From NCBI GenBank assembly GCA_025936205.1, contig JAICTU010000135.1, positions 1 to 18,937 of the forward strand: 18,937 nucleotides of DNA, given 5' to 3'. Below, piece after piece: positions 1 through 8,196 of the stretch (the stretch's first letter is position 1; every line of letters begins with the position of its first letter). This DNA comes from Polyangiaceae bacterium (GTDB lineage Bacteria > Myxococcota > Polyangia > Polyangiales > Polyangiaceae). The position numbers were made by a program, and so were the translations under genes. Under the pieces are notes generated by a model. It was not told the DNA's origin, made no database searches, and worked only from the letters and a program-made list of their open reading frames with translations.

Positions 1-1
1 C

Positions 2-1084
2 GGCTACAACACCGACGGGGGCATTTACTTCGAGGGCGGCGGCGACACGAACTTCGGTCACATCCCTGCCCACTGGAAGCAAGAGGTCCGCAACTTCTTC
101 CTCGACAACGCGCGCATGTGGCTCGAGGAGTATCGCGGCGACGGGCTACGCTTCGACGCCGCGCACCTCGTGCAGTGGGAAAGCCTGCAGCATATCGTGT
201 ACAACTTGCGCCAAAATCAGAACTGGCAGGACAAGCTCCTGATCGCGGAATGGACGGGGGATGATCGCGGAAACTGGCAGAACGTGATCAACGATATCGG
301 CTTCAACTCGGTCTGGGGGATGTCCGGGCCGTACGCATTTCGCGAGGCCGTCAAGCGAGGTTCATTCGGCGGCGACGCGATCGATTCGATGACGAACGTG
401 ATGGAGCTCGCCCCCTACCGCAACCACTGGAACATCGTGCGCTACTACCTGGGCTCGCACGATCAAATTCGGGATGAGAAATCAGGCAGCGAGGCCGACC
501 ACCGCTACCCGGTCCAGATGCTGGGCGGGCGAGAGGACTGGTTCGCTCGAGCCCAGTGCCGCATGGGTTGGGTGTTGAACGTCACGGTGCCGGGCATCCC
601 CATGCTGTTCATGGGCTGCGAAGGCCACCTGCCGGGCTACTGGTGGCCCACGCTCGACGGCAACCCGCTGCACAAAGACCACCGCATGGACTGGTCGAAG
701 GTGGGTGACCCCATCGGCGCCCCGATGCAGCAGCTCGTGCGCCAGGCGAACCGGATGCGCTGGGAACATTCTGCGCTGCGCAGCCAGAGCCTCGACATCA
801 GCCACCGTGACCAGCAGAACAACGTGTTCGCGTTCCGCCGCTGGAACGACCAAGGCGATGTCGTCCTGACCGTCGTCAACTTCTCCAATGGCGAGTGGCC
901 CGACTACGCAGTGCGGACCGGGGTGGGAGGCGGCTGGCAAGAGATCTTCAACAGCCAGGCGCCCGAGTACGGAGGATACCCGGACTCCGGCAATGGCTCG
1001 GATGCGCGCTGGAGCGACGGAGGCGGTTACGTGCACATTCGCCTACCGAAATGGTCGGTGCTCTGCTTCCGGCAGGTGGGGTAG
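2..1084 (+). CDS. GH13 alpha-amylase superfamily enzyme, probable 1,4-alpha-glucan branching enzyme (5' truncated by window)
   Basis: The reading frame is open from base 2 to the TAG at 1082-1084, so this is the C-terminal part of a longer protein. It would cleave and transfer alpha-1,4 glucan chains to alpha-1,6 branch points in cytoplasmic glycogen metabolism. GH13 catalytic residues are visible in order: the nucleophile Asp in GLRFDAAH (codon 155-157), the acid/base Glu in LLIAEW (248-250) and the transition-state Asp in GSHDQ (461-463). A branching-enzyme-like stretch follows (PGIPMLFMGCE, DGNPL, DW), then a C-terminal beta domain ending in a NSQAPEYGG-type segment. Other GH13 members (trehalohydrolase, amylase) share the core motifs, so the branching specificity is likely but not certain. 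No gene follows it on this strand for 3 kb. Confidence 0.85.
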   Translation, partial: GYNTDGGIYFEGGGDTNFGHIPAHWKQEVRNFFLDNARMWLEEYRGDGLRFDAAHLVQWESLQHIVYNLRQNQNWQDKLLIAEWTGDDRGNWQNVINDIGFNSVWGMSGPYAFREAVKRGSFGGDAIDSMTNVMELAPYRNHWNIVRYYLGSHDQIRDEKSGSEADHRYPVQMLGGREDWFARAQCRMGWVLNVTVPGIPMLFMGCEGHLPGYWWPTLDGNPLHKDHRMDWSKVGDPIGAPMQQLVRQANRMRWEHSALRSQSLDISHRDQQNNVFAFRRWNDQGDVVLTVVNFSNGEWPDYAVRTGVGGGWQEIFNSQAPEYGGYPDSGNGSDARWSDGGGYVHIRLPKWSVLCFRQVG

Positions 1085-1104
1085 AGCGAACGACATCGGC
1101 AGCG

Positions 1105-1133
1105 AGACCGTCGCGGCTGCGAGGCGGCGGTCT
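1105..1133. terminator. Possible hairpin after the GH13 gene
   Basis: Arms 1105-1114 and 1124-1133 pair at 9 of 10 positions around a 9-nt loop, 20 nt after the GH13 stop codon. No T-run follows, so this is a weak terminator candidate supported mainly by its position. Confidence 0.25.
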
Positions 1134-1167
1134 GCTGCATGGTGCGGGATGCGCGCCCCTCTCTTGA

Positions 1168-1425
1168 CGTTCGCGTTGCTCGCTGTGGCTGCTGGAGTCT
1201 CCTGGACGAAAATGCGGTCGATGGCCGAGAGCGGCACGGGCCATAGACGACACGCGCGAAGCTTACCATTTGCTCGAACGCGACGAACGGCTCGCCGACG
1301 AGTTGCAGCGCCGCGTCGCTGATGCCTTGCGAGCACTCGCTGAGACGGCACATCACTGCCAGGCTCGCGAGGACTCTGTCAGGCGGTGTCCGCTAAAAGA
1401 CGTTTTCTCATGGCATCATGCATGA
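1168..1425 (+). pseudogene. Unrecognised coding remnant without a start codon
   Basis: The frame is open between a stop at 1165-1167 and the TGA at 1423-1425, with no ATG. Its middle (about 1240-1370) encodes a charged, helix-like stretch containing EAYHLLERDERLADELQ and RRVADALRALAETAHH, with codon usage like a real gene. The first part overlaps the transposase trace, suggesting that a mobile element truncated the gene. I do not recognise the family. Confidence 0.3.
1198..1231 (-). mobile_element. Trace of IS91-like transposase (first copy)
   Basis: These 34 bases match 13209-13242 at 31 positions in the same orientation. Read on the minus strand both give the peptide LSAI(D/S)RIFVQE, which in the right-hand copy leads into recognisable IS91-family transposase sequence. 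Outside this stretch the left copy no longer resembles the family, so only a scrap is left. Confidence 0.4.
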
Positions 1426-1809
1426 GCTGCGAGTGGACCGAGTGATCGTCTACGCGGTGCCGCATCCGAAGCGGGAGCCGGTCTTTTGGAAGAAGCGTTG
1501 AGCACCGAATGTGCAACATGGGGCGCTGCTGGAGTCCAGGGAATCCAAAGCGATCTGGGTCGGCTCCGATTCGCTGGGGCAACGTAATCCGGGATTAGGC
1601 GAAGCAAGCGTGCGACCGTCGGGTCGCGCCAGAGCCATCCTGGCGTTCGTCTGCCTTCGCATCCTTCAGCTGCAGGTGCGAGCGAATGCTTTCTGGCTTT
1701 CTGCGCTATCTCGTCCTCCTTGAAGCGCACCTGCGCGGGAGCCTGATTTCCCGGTAGGTCGCTCTTTGGATCAATGGGGAGGGCCGCCTTTGTGGCGAAG
1801 CGAGAGTGA

Positions 1810-1908
1810 GCTGGACGCCGCCGTCATATCGGGCGCTTTTACATCGGCATCGGGGAGGAGTCCGAGCCTGAAAAGATCAAGGCCTATGCGCCGGGAGCGT
1901 CGTCGTAA
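1810..1908 (+). pseudogene. Possible C-terminal gene fragment
   Basis: The frame ends at TAA 1906-1908 with the peptide FYIGIGEESEPEKIKAYAPG followed by ASS. This is protein-like in composition but has no upstream frame long enough for a gene (in-frame TGA at 1807-1809). A second scrap at 1973-2035 reads MGRLGIDYLDPKDDPRTGAG. Both are unrecognised and could be chance. Confidence 0.2.
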
Positions 1909-2035
1909 TTGTCGGGCAACACTCCGTATCCATTGGGCCAGGTCGGGAGAGTAGGTCACGCAGGTGTCGGCGATGGGCCGGCTGGGCATCGACTATCTGG
2001 ATCCCAAAGACGATCCGCGCACAGGCGCGGGCTGA

Positions 2036-2077
2036 GCCGCGCAATACCGCGTGTGACCAGGGCAGCTGTTGCGCGGC
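2036..2077. terminator. Inverted repeat just past the sigma factor gene
   Basis: Perfect 9-bp arms (gccgcgcaa at 2036-2044 and ttgcgcggc at 2069-2077) enclose a 24-nt loop and begin 10 nt beyond the stop of the minus-strand sigma factor gene. There is no T-run, so a terminator role rests on position only. Confidence 0.25.
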
Positions 2078-2086
2078 GCCTCCGAG

Positions 2087-3034
2087 CTACTCGTAAAGTG
2101 GGCTGCTGGTGTCCGCCATCAGGACGCGGCAAGCGGTGAACGCCATCGATTCCAGTGTGAGCGCGTCTTCACGTGGGTACAGCGCAGCGATGCGCCTGCG
2201 AACGCAGCGGCGGATTTCTTCGGTCGACCTGCGGAGTCTACGAGCGATAGTGGCACGATTTACGGTATACAAGGGCGCCAGCGCATCGATGGAGAGGCCG
2301 CGAAAGTAATAGTCATGTAAGAGCTGTCGTTCGCGGAGCTGGATCTCTTGGAAGGCGTCGCGAACCGCGGCAAGGCATGCTGACGCGCACTCTTGCCAGA
2401 CGATGCAAAGGAGCAGGTCGTCGTCCGCCGTCGCTTCGCCTTGGCCAAAGAGGGCCAGCGAAGTGTGCGCCTCTTCTCGCCGGCGTCGGGCGCTCTCGAG
2501 ACGCAGGTAGTCCCTCGCCACGTTTACGGCCACCGAGCGGATCCAGCTTCCCAAGGGACCCGTTCCCGCGTAACAGGCTCTTGAAGAAGGCTCCGCAACC
2601 AGACGCTTGCGCACGTCTTGCAAGACGTCGTCGACAGCAGCGGTGTTGCGTACCATGGACTGGATCACTGCCTTCACACGCACAATATGTTGATGCTCGA
2701 TGGCATGGAATGCCAATGGCCGTCCCAGCCGGCACGCTGCCATTAGATAGAGATCCACGGCGAACGGAGGCGCCTCTTTGTGTCCGAGCCCTTCGACATG
2801 TTGGATGAACTCGTCATACGTGATCTGCACGCCAGTCCAGGTTCTTTGGGCTCGCTCGTAGGTCGTCTGCCAGGCCGCTGCTGGTGAGCGGGATACTGTG
2901 TTCCGCGGCGCAGGCAACGGAGCGCTGCCAACCAGGGCGAGCTCGCCCCGCGCGGACACGTCGTAGGCGGTTCGTGAAACGTTGCCGACGATCAAATCGC
3001 AATGCGACTTCCGGTGCAATGGGTGGTTGCTCAC
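2087..3034 (-). CDS. ECF-like sigma-70 family RNA polymerase sigma factor, second paralog
   Basis: This is a predicted alternative sigma factor that directs RNA polymerase to a specific regulon. The chosen GTG start at 3034 has a strong Shine-Dalgarno (GAGGAG, 3043-3048) 8 nt away and gives 315 aa. The frame stays open to a GTG at 3124, but that start has no ribosome site. The sigma2 region spans about residues 110-180 (VDDVLQDVRKRLV, then CYAGTGPLGSWIRSVA). The sigma4 region spans about 218-280, with a helix-turn-helix at LSIDALAPLYTVNRATIARR. Residues from about 65 on align with the neighbouring sigma factor, including an N-terminal (Y/F)-D-E/A-F segment ahead of sigma2, so the two are paralogs. 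It lies 239 nt downstream of the first sigma gene on the same strand. It resembles the myxobacterial sigma subfamily found beside PKN-type kinases (TIGR03001-like, from memory). Confidence 0.82.
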   Translation of the reverse strand: MSNHPLHRKSHCDLIVGNVSRTAYDVSARGELALVGSAPLPAPRNTVSRSPAAAWQTTYERAQRTWTGVQITYDEFIQHVEGLGHKEAPPFAVDLYLMAACRLGRPLAFHAIEHQHIVRVKAVIQSMVRNTAAVDDVLQDVRKRLVAEPSSRACYAGTGPLGSWIRSVAVNVARDYLRLESARRRREEAHTSLALFGQGEATADDDLLLCIVWQECASACLAAVRDAFQEIQLRERQLLHDYYFRGLSIDALAPLYTVNRATIARRLRRSTEEIRRCVRRRIAALYPREDALTLESMAFTACRVLMADTSSPLYE

Positions 3035-3042
3035 AGCTCCTG

Positions 3043-3048
3043 CTCCTC
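3043..3048 (-). promoter_or_regulatory. Ribosome binding site deciding the GTG start of the second sigma factor
   Basis: GAGGAG on the minus strand lies 8 nt before GTG 3034-3032. The upstream in-frame ATG at 3085 and GTG at 3124 have no comparable site. Confidence 0.6.
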
Positions 3049-3273
3049 GAAGGGCCCCAAACGTGGCTGCTGCTTGTCGCGACATTTCTGGCTGGTCATC
3101 GTCGCTCCCACACCTATGAGGCACGGCGCAACGGACCTATGCAGTCCGAACTAGCCGATCTCACCCTCGCACTAGGACGGTCGGAGCGGTGCACCGTCAT
3201 CCGAACGGGGTCCGCCAACGCAGCTGGTGCGCACTTGGCGAAGCCAGGCGCCTTGCTCAGCGCCTCGCCGCCA

Positions 3274-4140
3274 TCACGCGGACGGCGGCGAACCGAGGCT
3301 GCTGCCCCGGGAAATCGTAATCTCGATCTGACTCCGCACTAGCTGAAGCAACGAATCCAGCTCGCGCGCGTCAATGTCGAGCTCGTCGCACACGAGGACC
3401 TTGACCGTCTCCTGGATAGCCCGCGCCGAACGCTGGATCCAACGGGAGACCGTTGGTTGGCTCACCTTGTACATCGCCGCAATCCGGGTGGTGCTGACCT
3501 TCTCGACGAGGTTCATGCGCAAGATCAGACGCTCACGGCGCGGCAGTTGGCTTAGTGCTATGCATAACGCACGGTTGATCGCATCCCGGCACTGGAGCTT
3601 GATTACGGTTGCTTCGAGTTCGCTCGCACGGGAGAACTCCTGGGCCAGCGCCTCTTCACCTTGAAAGCGAGCGGCCGCCGCCGTGACGCGCATCCCGATC
3701 CGGCGCGCGACGGTGCGTACGAACCCAGCCAATGGCCCCTGGCCCCTATAGTGCTGAATCTTCGTATCAGTGCCAGGAGGAGATACGAACAGCGACTCCT
3801 GCAGCCGTTGGAAGATTTCGTCCGCGTACTGTGGGGAGGCGTCCAAGCTGCGTACGGCCGTCGCGACCACTCCAAAGTAACGATCCCGAAAGTGCTGGAG
3901 AGCGCTCGGGTCACCCAAGCCACAGGCACAGGCCAAGAAGAGATCGTGATTGATTTCGTTCGAGGTGTTCGGGCCGATGGAATGACGCCGCATGAACTCC
4001 GCGAAATCTGCGAAACAGAGCCCGATCGTGGGCCATGCCGTAGCAGCGAGCGAAAACGCTCGCTGCAACTCGACCTCCGCCTCTTCAGGCACGCAGATAC
4101 CCATCGATCCTGGGAGACATCGAAGCGCGAAATTATGCAT
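3274..4140 (-). CDS. ECF-like sigma-70 family RNA polymerase sigma factor, kinase-adjacent paralog
   Basis: This predicted alternative sigma factor is 288 aa from ATG 4140-4138, which has GAGGGA (4148-4153) 7 nt upstream. The frame continues open to 4689, but that part runs antisense to the kinase gene. Residues 36-80 (W, FADFAEF, LFLACACGLGDPSALQHF) align with the same region of the downstream sigma gene. Sigma2 covers about 80-150 and includes HYRGQGPLAGFVRTVARR; sigma4 covers about 185-245, with a helix-turn-helix at VSTTRIAAMYKVSQPTVSRW. It is transcribed divergently from the ZAS-kinase gene. This is the classic arrangement for a sigma factor and its anti-sigma regulator, so the kinase fusion is the most likely partner. 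Its own regulon cannot be read from the sequence. Confidence 0.85.
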   Translation of the reverse strand: MHNFALRCLPGSMGICVPEEAEVELQRAFSLAATAWPTIGLCFADFAEFMRRHSIGPNTSNEINHDLFLACACGLGDPSALQHFRDRYFGVVATAVRSLDASPQYADEIFQRLQESLFVSPPGTDTKIQHYRGQGPLAGFVRTVARRIGMRVTAAAARFQGEEALAQEFSRASELEATVIKLQCRDAINRALCIALSQLPRRERLILRMNLVEKVSTTRIAAMYKVSQPTVSRWIQRSARAIQETVKVLVCDELDIDARELDSLLQLVRSQIEITISRGSSLGSPPSA

Positions 4141-4147
4141 AACGCTT

Positions 4148-4153
4148 TCCCTC
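4148..4153 (-). promoter_or_regulatory. Ribosome binding site of the first sigma factor
   Basis: GAGGGA on the minus strand lies 7 nt from ATG 4140-4138. It rules out the longer reading frame that reaches 4689. Confidence 0.6.
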
Positions 4154-4175
4154 GGCGCCTTTTTGTGACCGTGTG

Positions 4176-4200
4176 GGAACACTTGTCCAGCGATCCTACC
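4176..4200 (+). promoter_or_regulatory. Possible ECF-type promoter/operator in the sigma-kinase divergent gap
   Basis: GGAAC at 4176-4180 matches the common ECF -35 element, and TACC starts 16 nt later at 4197. This lies upstream of the kinase start at 4258 and inside the divergent spacer. The same site holds an imperfect dyad (GGA-N7-TCC, 4176-4188). Motifs this short occur by chance, so this is a lead only. Confidence 0.25.
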
Positions 4201-4257
4201 AGCCTGTTGACCGACGAATACCTGGCACGGTACGCGTGTCGTTTCGAGCACTTCAGG

Positions 4258-7200
4258 ATGTGTCCCGATCCAACCCAGGTCAGGATGTTCGTGAACGGTG
4301 AGCTTTCGCTCGGCGAGATCTCGGCATTGGAAGGGCATCTGGAGCAGTGCGGACACTGCTTGAAGTTGGTTGGCCAGCTTGCGGATGGGGTCGCGGCAGA
4401 CGTGCGTGTGAACGCCAGCTTCGAAGCCCCGAGTAGCTCGTCCTTTGCACATTTGCTGCGGGCCCTGGTCCTCCCGGGCGAAGAGTTCGAAGATCGAGCG
4501 CCGGAGCGCGAGTCGTTTGGCGACTATCGGGTAACCGGCGTACTCGGGCGTGGTGCGATGGGGATCGTCTATCGCGCAGTTCACGAGAAGACCCGGCAGA
4601 CCGTCGCAATCAAGACGGTTGCGACTCGCAGCCCAAAAACGCTGTCGGCGATGCGTCAGGAGATCGCTTCGTTGCGGCGCCTGCGGCACCCTGGAGTCGT
4701 CGCGTTGGTGGACAGCGGCGTCGTGGACGGCGATCCGTGGTGCGCCCTCGAGCTGCTCCAGGGAGCGACGCTGGAGGGCTTCCTGCGATCACTCTGGATC
4801 ACGAAACCTGCCCGACCCACTCTGGGGGCAAGCGAGGCCGACGGCTGGACCGACGACGTTCCGACGCCAGCGGCGGGGGGGCGTCTCAAGGAAATCCTGC
4901 GGCTCTTTCTGGGCATCTGCACTCCGCTGGCGTTCGTCCATCAGGCCGGAGTCGTGCACTGTGATCTGAAGCCTGCCAACATCTTCATTCGAGAGCAGGG
5001 CGCGCCGGTACTCATGGATTTCGGGCTGCTCTCGCGCGCGGGAGGTTCCGTAGGTCGCGAGTCGCTCGAGGTCGGAGGGCTGCTGCGGGGCACGATCCCC
5101 TATCTTTCACCCGAGCTCATCCTCGGCCAGATCCCGGACGCTCGCGCGGACCTCTACTCGTTGGGATGCATCCTATACGAGGCCGTCACGGGCAAGCCAC
5201 CCTTCGTGGCCAGTACGGCGAATGCGTACTTCCGAGCGCACTTGCACGCTTCACCGCGCTCTCCAACAGAGGTAGTGGCCAACGTGCCGGGCCCCCTCAA
5301 CCACTTGATCCTGTCGCTGCTGGCGAAGCAGCCTGCACAAAGGATTGGAAACGCCGGCATCGTCGCTGACGAGCTCTCCGCGTTGCTGGAAGTCCCGAGC
5401 CACGCACCATCCAGCTCGCGTCCGTCCGAACCCTACCTTTTCCGCCCGCGATTGGTGGGTAGGAAGGAAGTGATCGACGGCCTTTCCAAGCTGCAGACCA
5501 GCGCCTTGGGCGGCCGAGGTCAAATCGCGCTCATCGGTGGTGAAAGCGGTGTAGGCAAGACGTTTCTGGCGAGCGAAGTCGCGCAGAGCTCGTTGCGCCA
5601 AGGCTTCGATGTGTTGGCCGGAGAGTGCACGCCCATTTCGGCGCAAGACGGTGACAAAGATAGAGCGGCGGGCACGGCGCTCGAACCGTTTCGCGCGCTA
5701 TTGCAGGCCGCTGGCGATCGTTGCCGAAGCCGCGGACCGGGAGCCGCTCTCCAGTTATTCGGGTCCGAGCGCGCGATCGCGCTGCTTGCCCGTTACGAGC
5801 CAGGCCTGGCTCACCTGGAGTCCTTTGACGAGGCAAATGCGGTCACCGCGCTGCCGTCTACGGCCGAGCGAACACGCGTGCTACAAGCCTTGGCTGATCT
5901 GATCGAGCGCATGGCGGGGGAGCAGCCGCTGTGCCTGATCTTGGACGACCTCCAGTGGGCGGACGACCTATCGCTGGCGTTTCTTCAGCTTGCAGCCCAG
6001 ACCGACCTATCCGAACAGCGTTTGCTGATCCTGGCGTTCTATCGGACAGATGAGGTGACAGCGGCCATCGCCGATCTGAAGCTGTCGCCTGCTGTTCATT
6101 CCGTCGCGTTGCCTCGCTTGGACGTCTCTGCGCTCCGGATCATGATCGACGATCTGCTCTCGGACCATCCTACCGAAGAGTTCGTCGCTACACTCGCCGC
6201 GCACTCTGAAGGCAATCCCTTTTTCGTTGCTGAGTATCTGCGCACCGCGGCTGCCGAGGGCGTGCTCGAGCGAACAAACGCTGGCTGGCGTCTGGCCGCC
6301 TCGGGCGGGCAGCGCTACGAGCAACTGTTGCTGCCCCGCCCGCTACAGGCCTTGCTGGAGCGGCGCCTTTCCCTGCTTGCAGACGGAACGCAGCAGGCGG
6401 CGGAAGCGGCGGCAGTCCTCGGACGCGAGTTCCGCCGCAGTATGTTACCAGGCGTTGTCGGCGCGAGCACTGACTCTACCTTGGCGGTGGACGAAATGCT
6501 CTCCAGTCAAATCCTGGAACAGACCTCCGAAGGCCAGCTGCGCTTCGCACACGACAAGCTGCGTGAGGCGGCCTACTCACGCATTGACGGTGCGCGGCGC
6601 GTCGTGTTGCACGGCGCGGCCGCTCGTGTCATCGAAGACACCTTTCGATCGACGCCGGAGTTCCCGGACCACTATGCGGAGCTCGCTCACCATCTGAAGC
6701 ATGCCGGAGAGACAGTACGCGCACTGGATTACTTTGAGAAGGCCGGTGAGCATGCGCTGCGGAGTTCCGCGAACGCGGACGCAGTGCGCTTCTATCGCGC
6801 GGCCTGCGAGTTGAGCGCATCGCCTGGCGCCGCGGTGGCCGAGGCACGTCGAGCACTCTGGGAGCACGGAATCGGTGACGCGCTACTCGGTGTTGGTGAG
6901 TTGGACGCCAGCGTCGCTCACCTGCGTGTTTCCGTCGCCGCGCTCCGCTACCCGATGCCCATAAGCCCAATGGGCCTAAACGCTCGCATTGCATGTGCCG
7001 CGTTCAGGCAGGCAATTCATCGCGTGGTGCCCGCGCGCTGGCTGCGCCGGGGCGAGCCTGCGCGCAATTTGCGGGAAGCCGCCCGTACCTACGAACGCTT
7101 GGTCCAGGCGTACTACTACGCCGGCGACTATCCGAATCTTTTCTTGGCCAACGTGATGACCCTGAACTTGGCGGAGCTCCAAGCGCCGACCCCGACGCTG

Positions 7201-8196
7201 GCCGCCGCATACACGAACGCCGGCATCACCGCCAGCATCATTCCCGCGCATGGGCTCGCTGCCACGTACTTTGGTTTGGCTGAATCTACCCTTGCCCAAG
7301 CATACGACGCGGAAGTGGAATCGTATCTGGATCTCGTGCGCAGCGTCTACGATGCCGGCCTCGGCAAGTGGAGCAGCGCCTTCGAGTCCAATCTGCGCTC
7401 TATCTCCCGAACCGAGCAACTCGGGTTCCGTCGACGCTGGGAAGAAGGTGCTGGCGTCCGAGCCTGGCTGCATACCCGCTTGGCTGCAGACGAAGGGCTG
7501 GAGTGGGCGAGCCGATTGTTCGAGTCAGCGCAGCGCCGCGGGGACCGCCAGATGATGAGCTGGGGGCTCTTCGGTGGGGCTTTCCTACATGTCCGCCGCG
7601 GTGACCTGAGCCGGGTCAGGAGCGTGCTCGAAGAGCACCGACGGCTGATCCCGGAACCCTCGGGGCCTGAGTTGATCCAGAGCATCGGATTGCATATCCA
7701 GTGCGCTATCGCCTCGGGTGAGCTGGACCATGCGGTAGCTGAGGCGCAGCGGGCCGCCGCGCTCGTGCGAAAGACGGGGCCGATTCATCTGCATTGTGCC
7801 GACGCGTATGGCGCCATCGTCGAGGCTCACCTGGTGCAGTGCAGGAGAGCCAGTGGTCCGGCAGCTCGCAGCAGCGACGCGTTAGCCAGCGCTGCACTGG
7901 CAATGCTCGGGCGAGCTGCGAAGATCTTCCCCGCTATACGGGCTAGAGAGATGTTGCTGCGCGGTATCTATCGTCACGCACGGGGTGACGACCGCGCGTT
8001 CGATATTTGGCGGCAGTCCGCAGCGTGCGCGCGCCAACTTCAATCGCCCTACGATGAAGCGTGCGCTCTCTTCGCACTGGGCGTGTATTTGCCTGGCGGA
8101 TCCATCGAGGCGAAGCAAGCGTTGTCCGAGGCTCAGCCCATCCTGTCGCGGCTCCGAGTCAATGCGGAGTCGCTCCCGTGCTTTGCTCGCGCTTAG
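4258..8196 (+). CDS. Anti-sigma-type zinc finger / Ser-Thr protein kinase / AAA ATPase / TPR fusion protein
   Basis: From ATG 4258 the protein is 1312 aa. Residues 1-45 form a ZAS-like zinc finger (Cys2, His27, Cys31, Cys34; motif HLEQCGHC), the module that binds sigma factors. A complete protein kinase follows (about 88-375): glycine loop GRGAMG (97-102), Lys119 in VAIK, catalytic Asp236 in HCDLKPAN and Asp254 in DFG. An AAA/STAND-type ATPase comes next, with Walker A GGESGVGKT (427-435) and Walker B LILDDLQWAD (about 560). The remainder is helical, TPR-like (for example LAHHLKHAGETVRALDYFEKAG) and is probably a ligand or partner sensor. No membrane segment is evident, so it should be cytoplasmic. 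ATG 4135 is an alternative start adding 41 unremarkable residues but has no ribosome site. It diverges from a sigma factor gene, and its stop overlaps the convergent DUF3237 gene. Confidence 0.88.
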   Translation: MCPDPTQVRMFVNGELSLGEISALEGHLEQCGHCLKLVGQLADGVAADVRVNASFEAPSSSSFAHLLRALVLPGEEFEDRAPERESFGDYRVTGVLGRGAMGIVYRAVHEKTRQTVAIKTVATRSPKTLSAMRQEIASLRRLRHPGVVALVDSGVVDGDPWCALELLQGATLEGFLRSLWITKPARPTLGASEADGWTDDVPTPAAGGRLKEILRLFLGICTPLAFVHQAGVVHCDLKPANIFIREQGAPVLMDFGLLSRAGGSVGRESLEVGGLLRGTIPYLSPELILGQIPDARADLYSLGCILYEAVTGKPPFVASTANAYFRAHLHASPRSPTEVVANVPGPLNHLILSLLAKQPAQRIGNAGIVADELSALLEVPSHAPSSSRPSEPYLFRPRLVGRKEVIDGLSKLQTSALGGRGQIALIGGESGVGKTFLASEVAQSSLRQGFDVLAGECTPISAQDGDKDRAAGTALEPFRALLQAAGDRCRSRGPGAALQLFGSERAIALLARYEPGLAHLESFDEANAVTALPSTAERTRVLQALADLIERMAGEQPLCLILDDLQWADDLSLAFLQLAAQTDLSEQRLLILAFYRTDEVTAAIADLKLSPAVHSVALPRLDVSALRIMIDDLLSDHPTEEFVATLAAHSEGNPFFVAEYLRTAAAEGVLERTNAGWRLAASGGQRYEQLLLPRPLQALLERRLSLLADGTQQAAEAAAVLGREFRRSMLPGVVGASTDSTLAVDEMLSSQILEQTSEGQLRFAHDKLREAAYSRIDGARRVVLHGAAARVIEDTFRSTPEFPDHYAELAHHLKHAGETVRALDYFEKAGEHALRSSANADAVRFYRAACELSASPGAAVAEARRALWEHGIGDALLGVGELDASVAHLRVSVAALRYPMPISPMGLNARIACAAFRQAIHRVVPARWLRRGEPARNLREAARTYERLVQAYYYAGDYPNLFLANVMTLNLAELQAPTPTLAAAYTNAGITASIIPAHGLAATYFGLAESTLAQAYDAEVESYLDLVRSVYDAGLGKWSSAFESNLRSISRTEQLGFRRRWEEGAGVRAWLHTRLAADEGLEWASRLFESAQRRGDRQMMSWGLFGGAFLHVRRGDLSRVRSVLEEHRRLIPEPSGPELIQSIGLHIQCAIASGELDHAVAEAQRAAALVRKTGPIHLHCADAYGAIVEAHLVQCRRASGPAARSSDALASAALAMLGRAAKIFPAIRAREMLLRGIYRHARGDDRAFDIWRQSAACARQLQSPYDEACALFALGVYLPGGSIEAKQALSEAQPILSRLRVNAESLPCFARA

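Larger units (their letters stand above)
1085..2086. other. Gene-poor, decayed 1-kb stretch
   Basis: No intact gene is supported here. Short frames that read like protein, but lack a start or are cut by stops, are scattered on the plus strand: 1168-1425, 1418-1501, 1810-1908 and 1973-2035. A short trace of an IS91-like transposase lies at 1198-1231. Longer open frames on either strand are Arg/Pro/Ala-rich and look like GC-driven noise. The best reading is the remains of genes degraded by insertion and deletion. Confidence 0.55.

Noticed and set aside
3661..4257. Extension of the kinase frame upstream to 3661
   Set aside because: This part runs antisense through the sigma2/sigma4 coding of the first sigma factor and has no domain. 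The sigma factor on the other strand has clear motifs and a ribosome site.
4141..4689. Extension of the first sigma factor frame upstream to 4689
   Set aside because: It is antisense to the zinc finger and kinase glycine loop, and the ribosome site at 4148-4153 marks the start at 4140.
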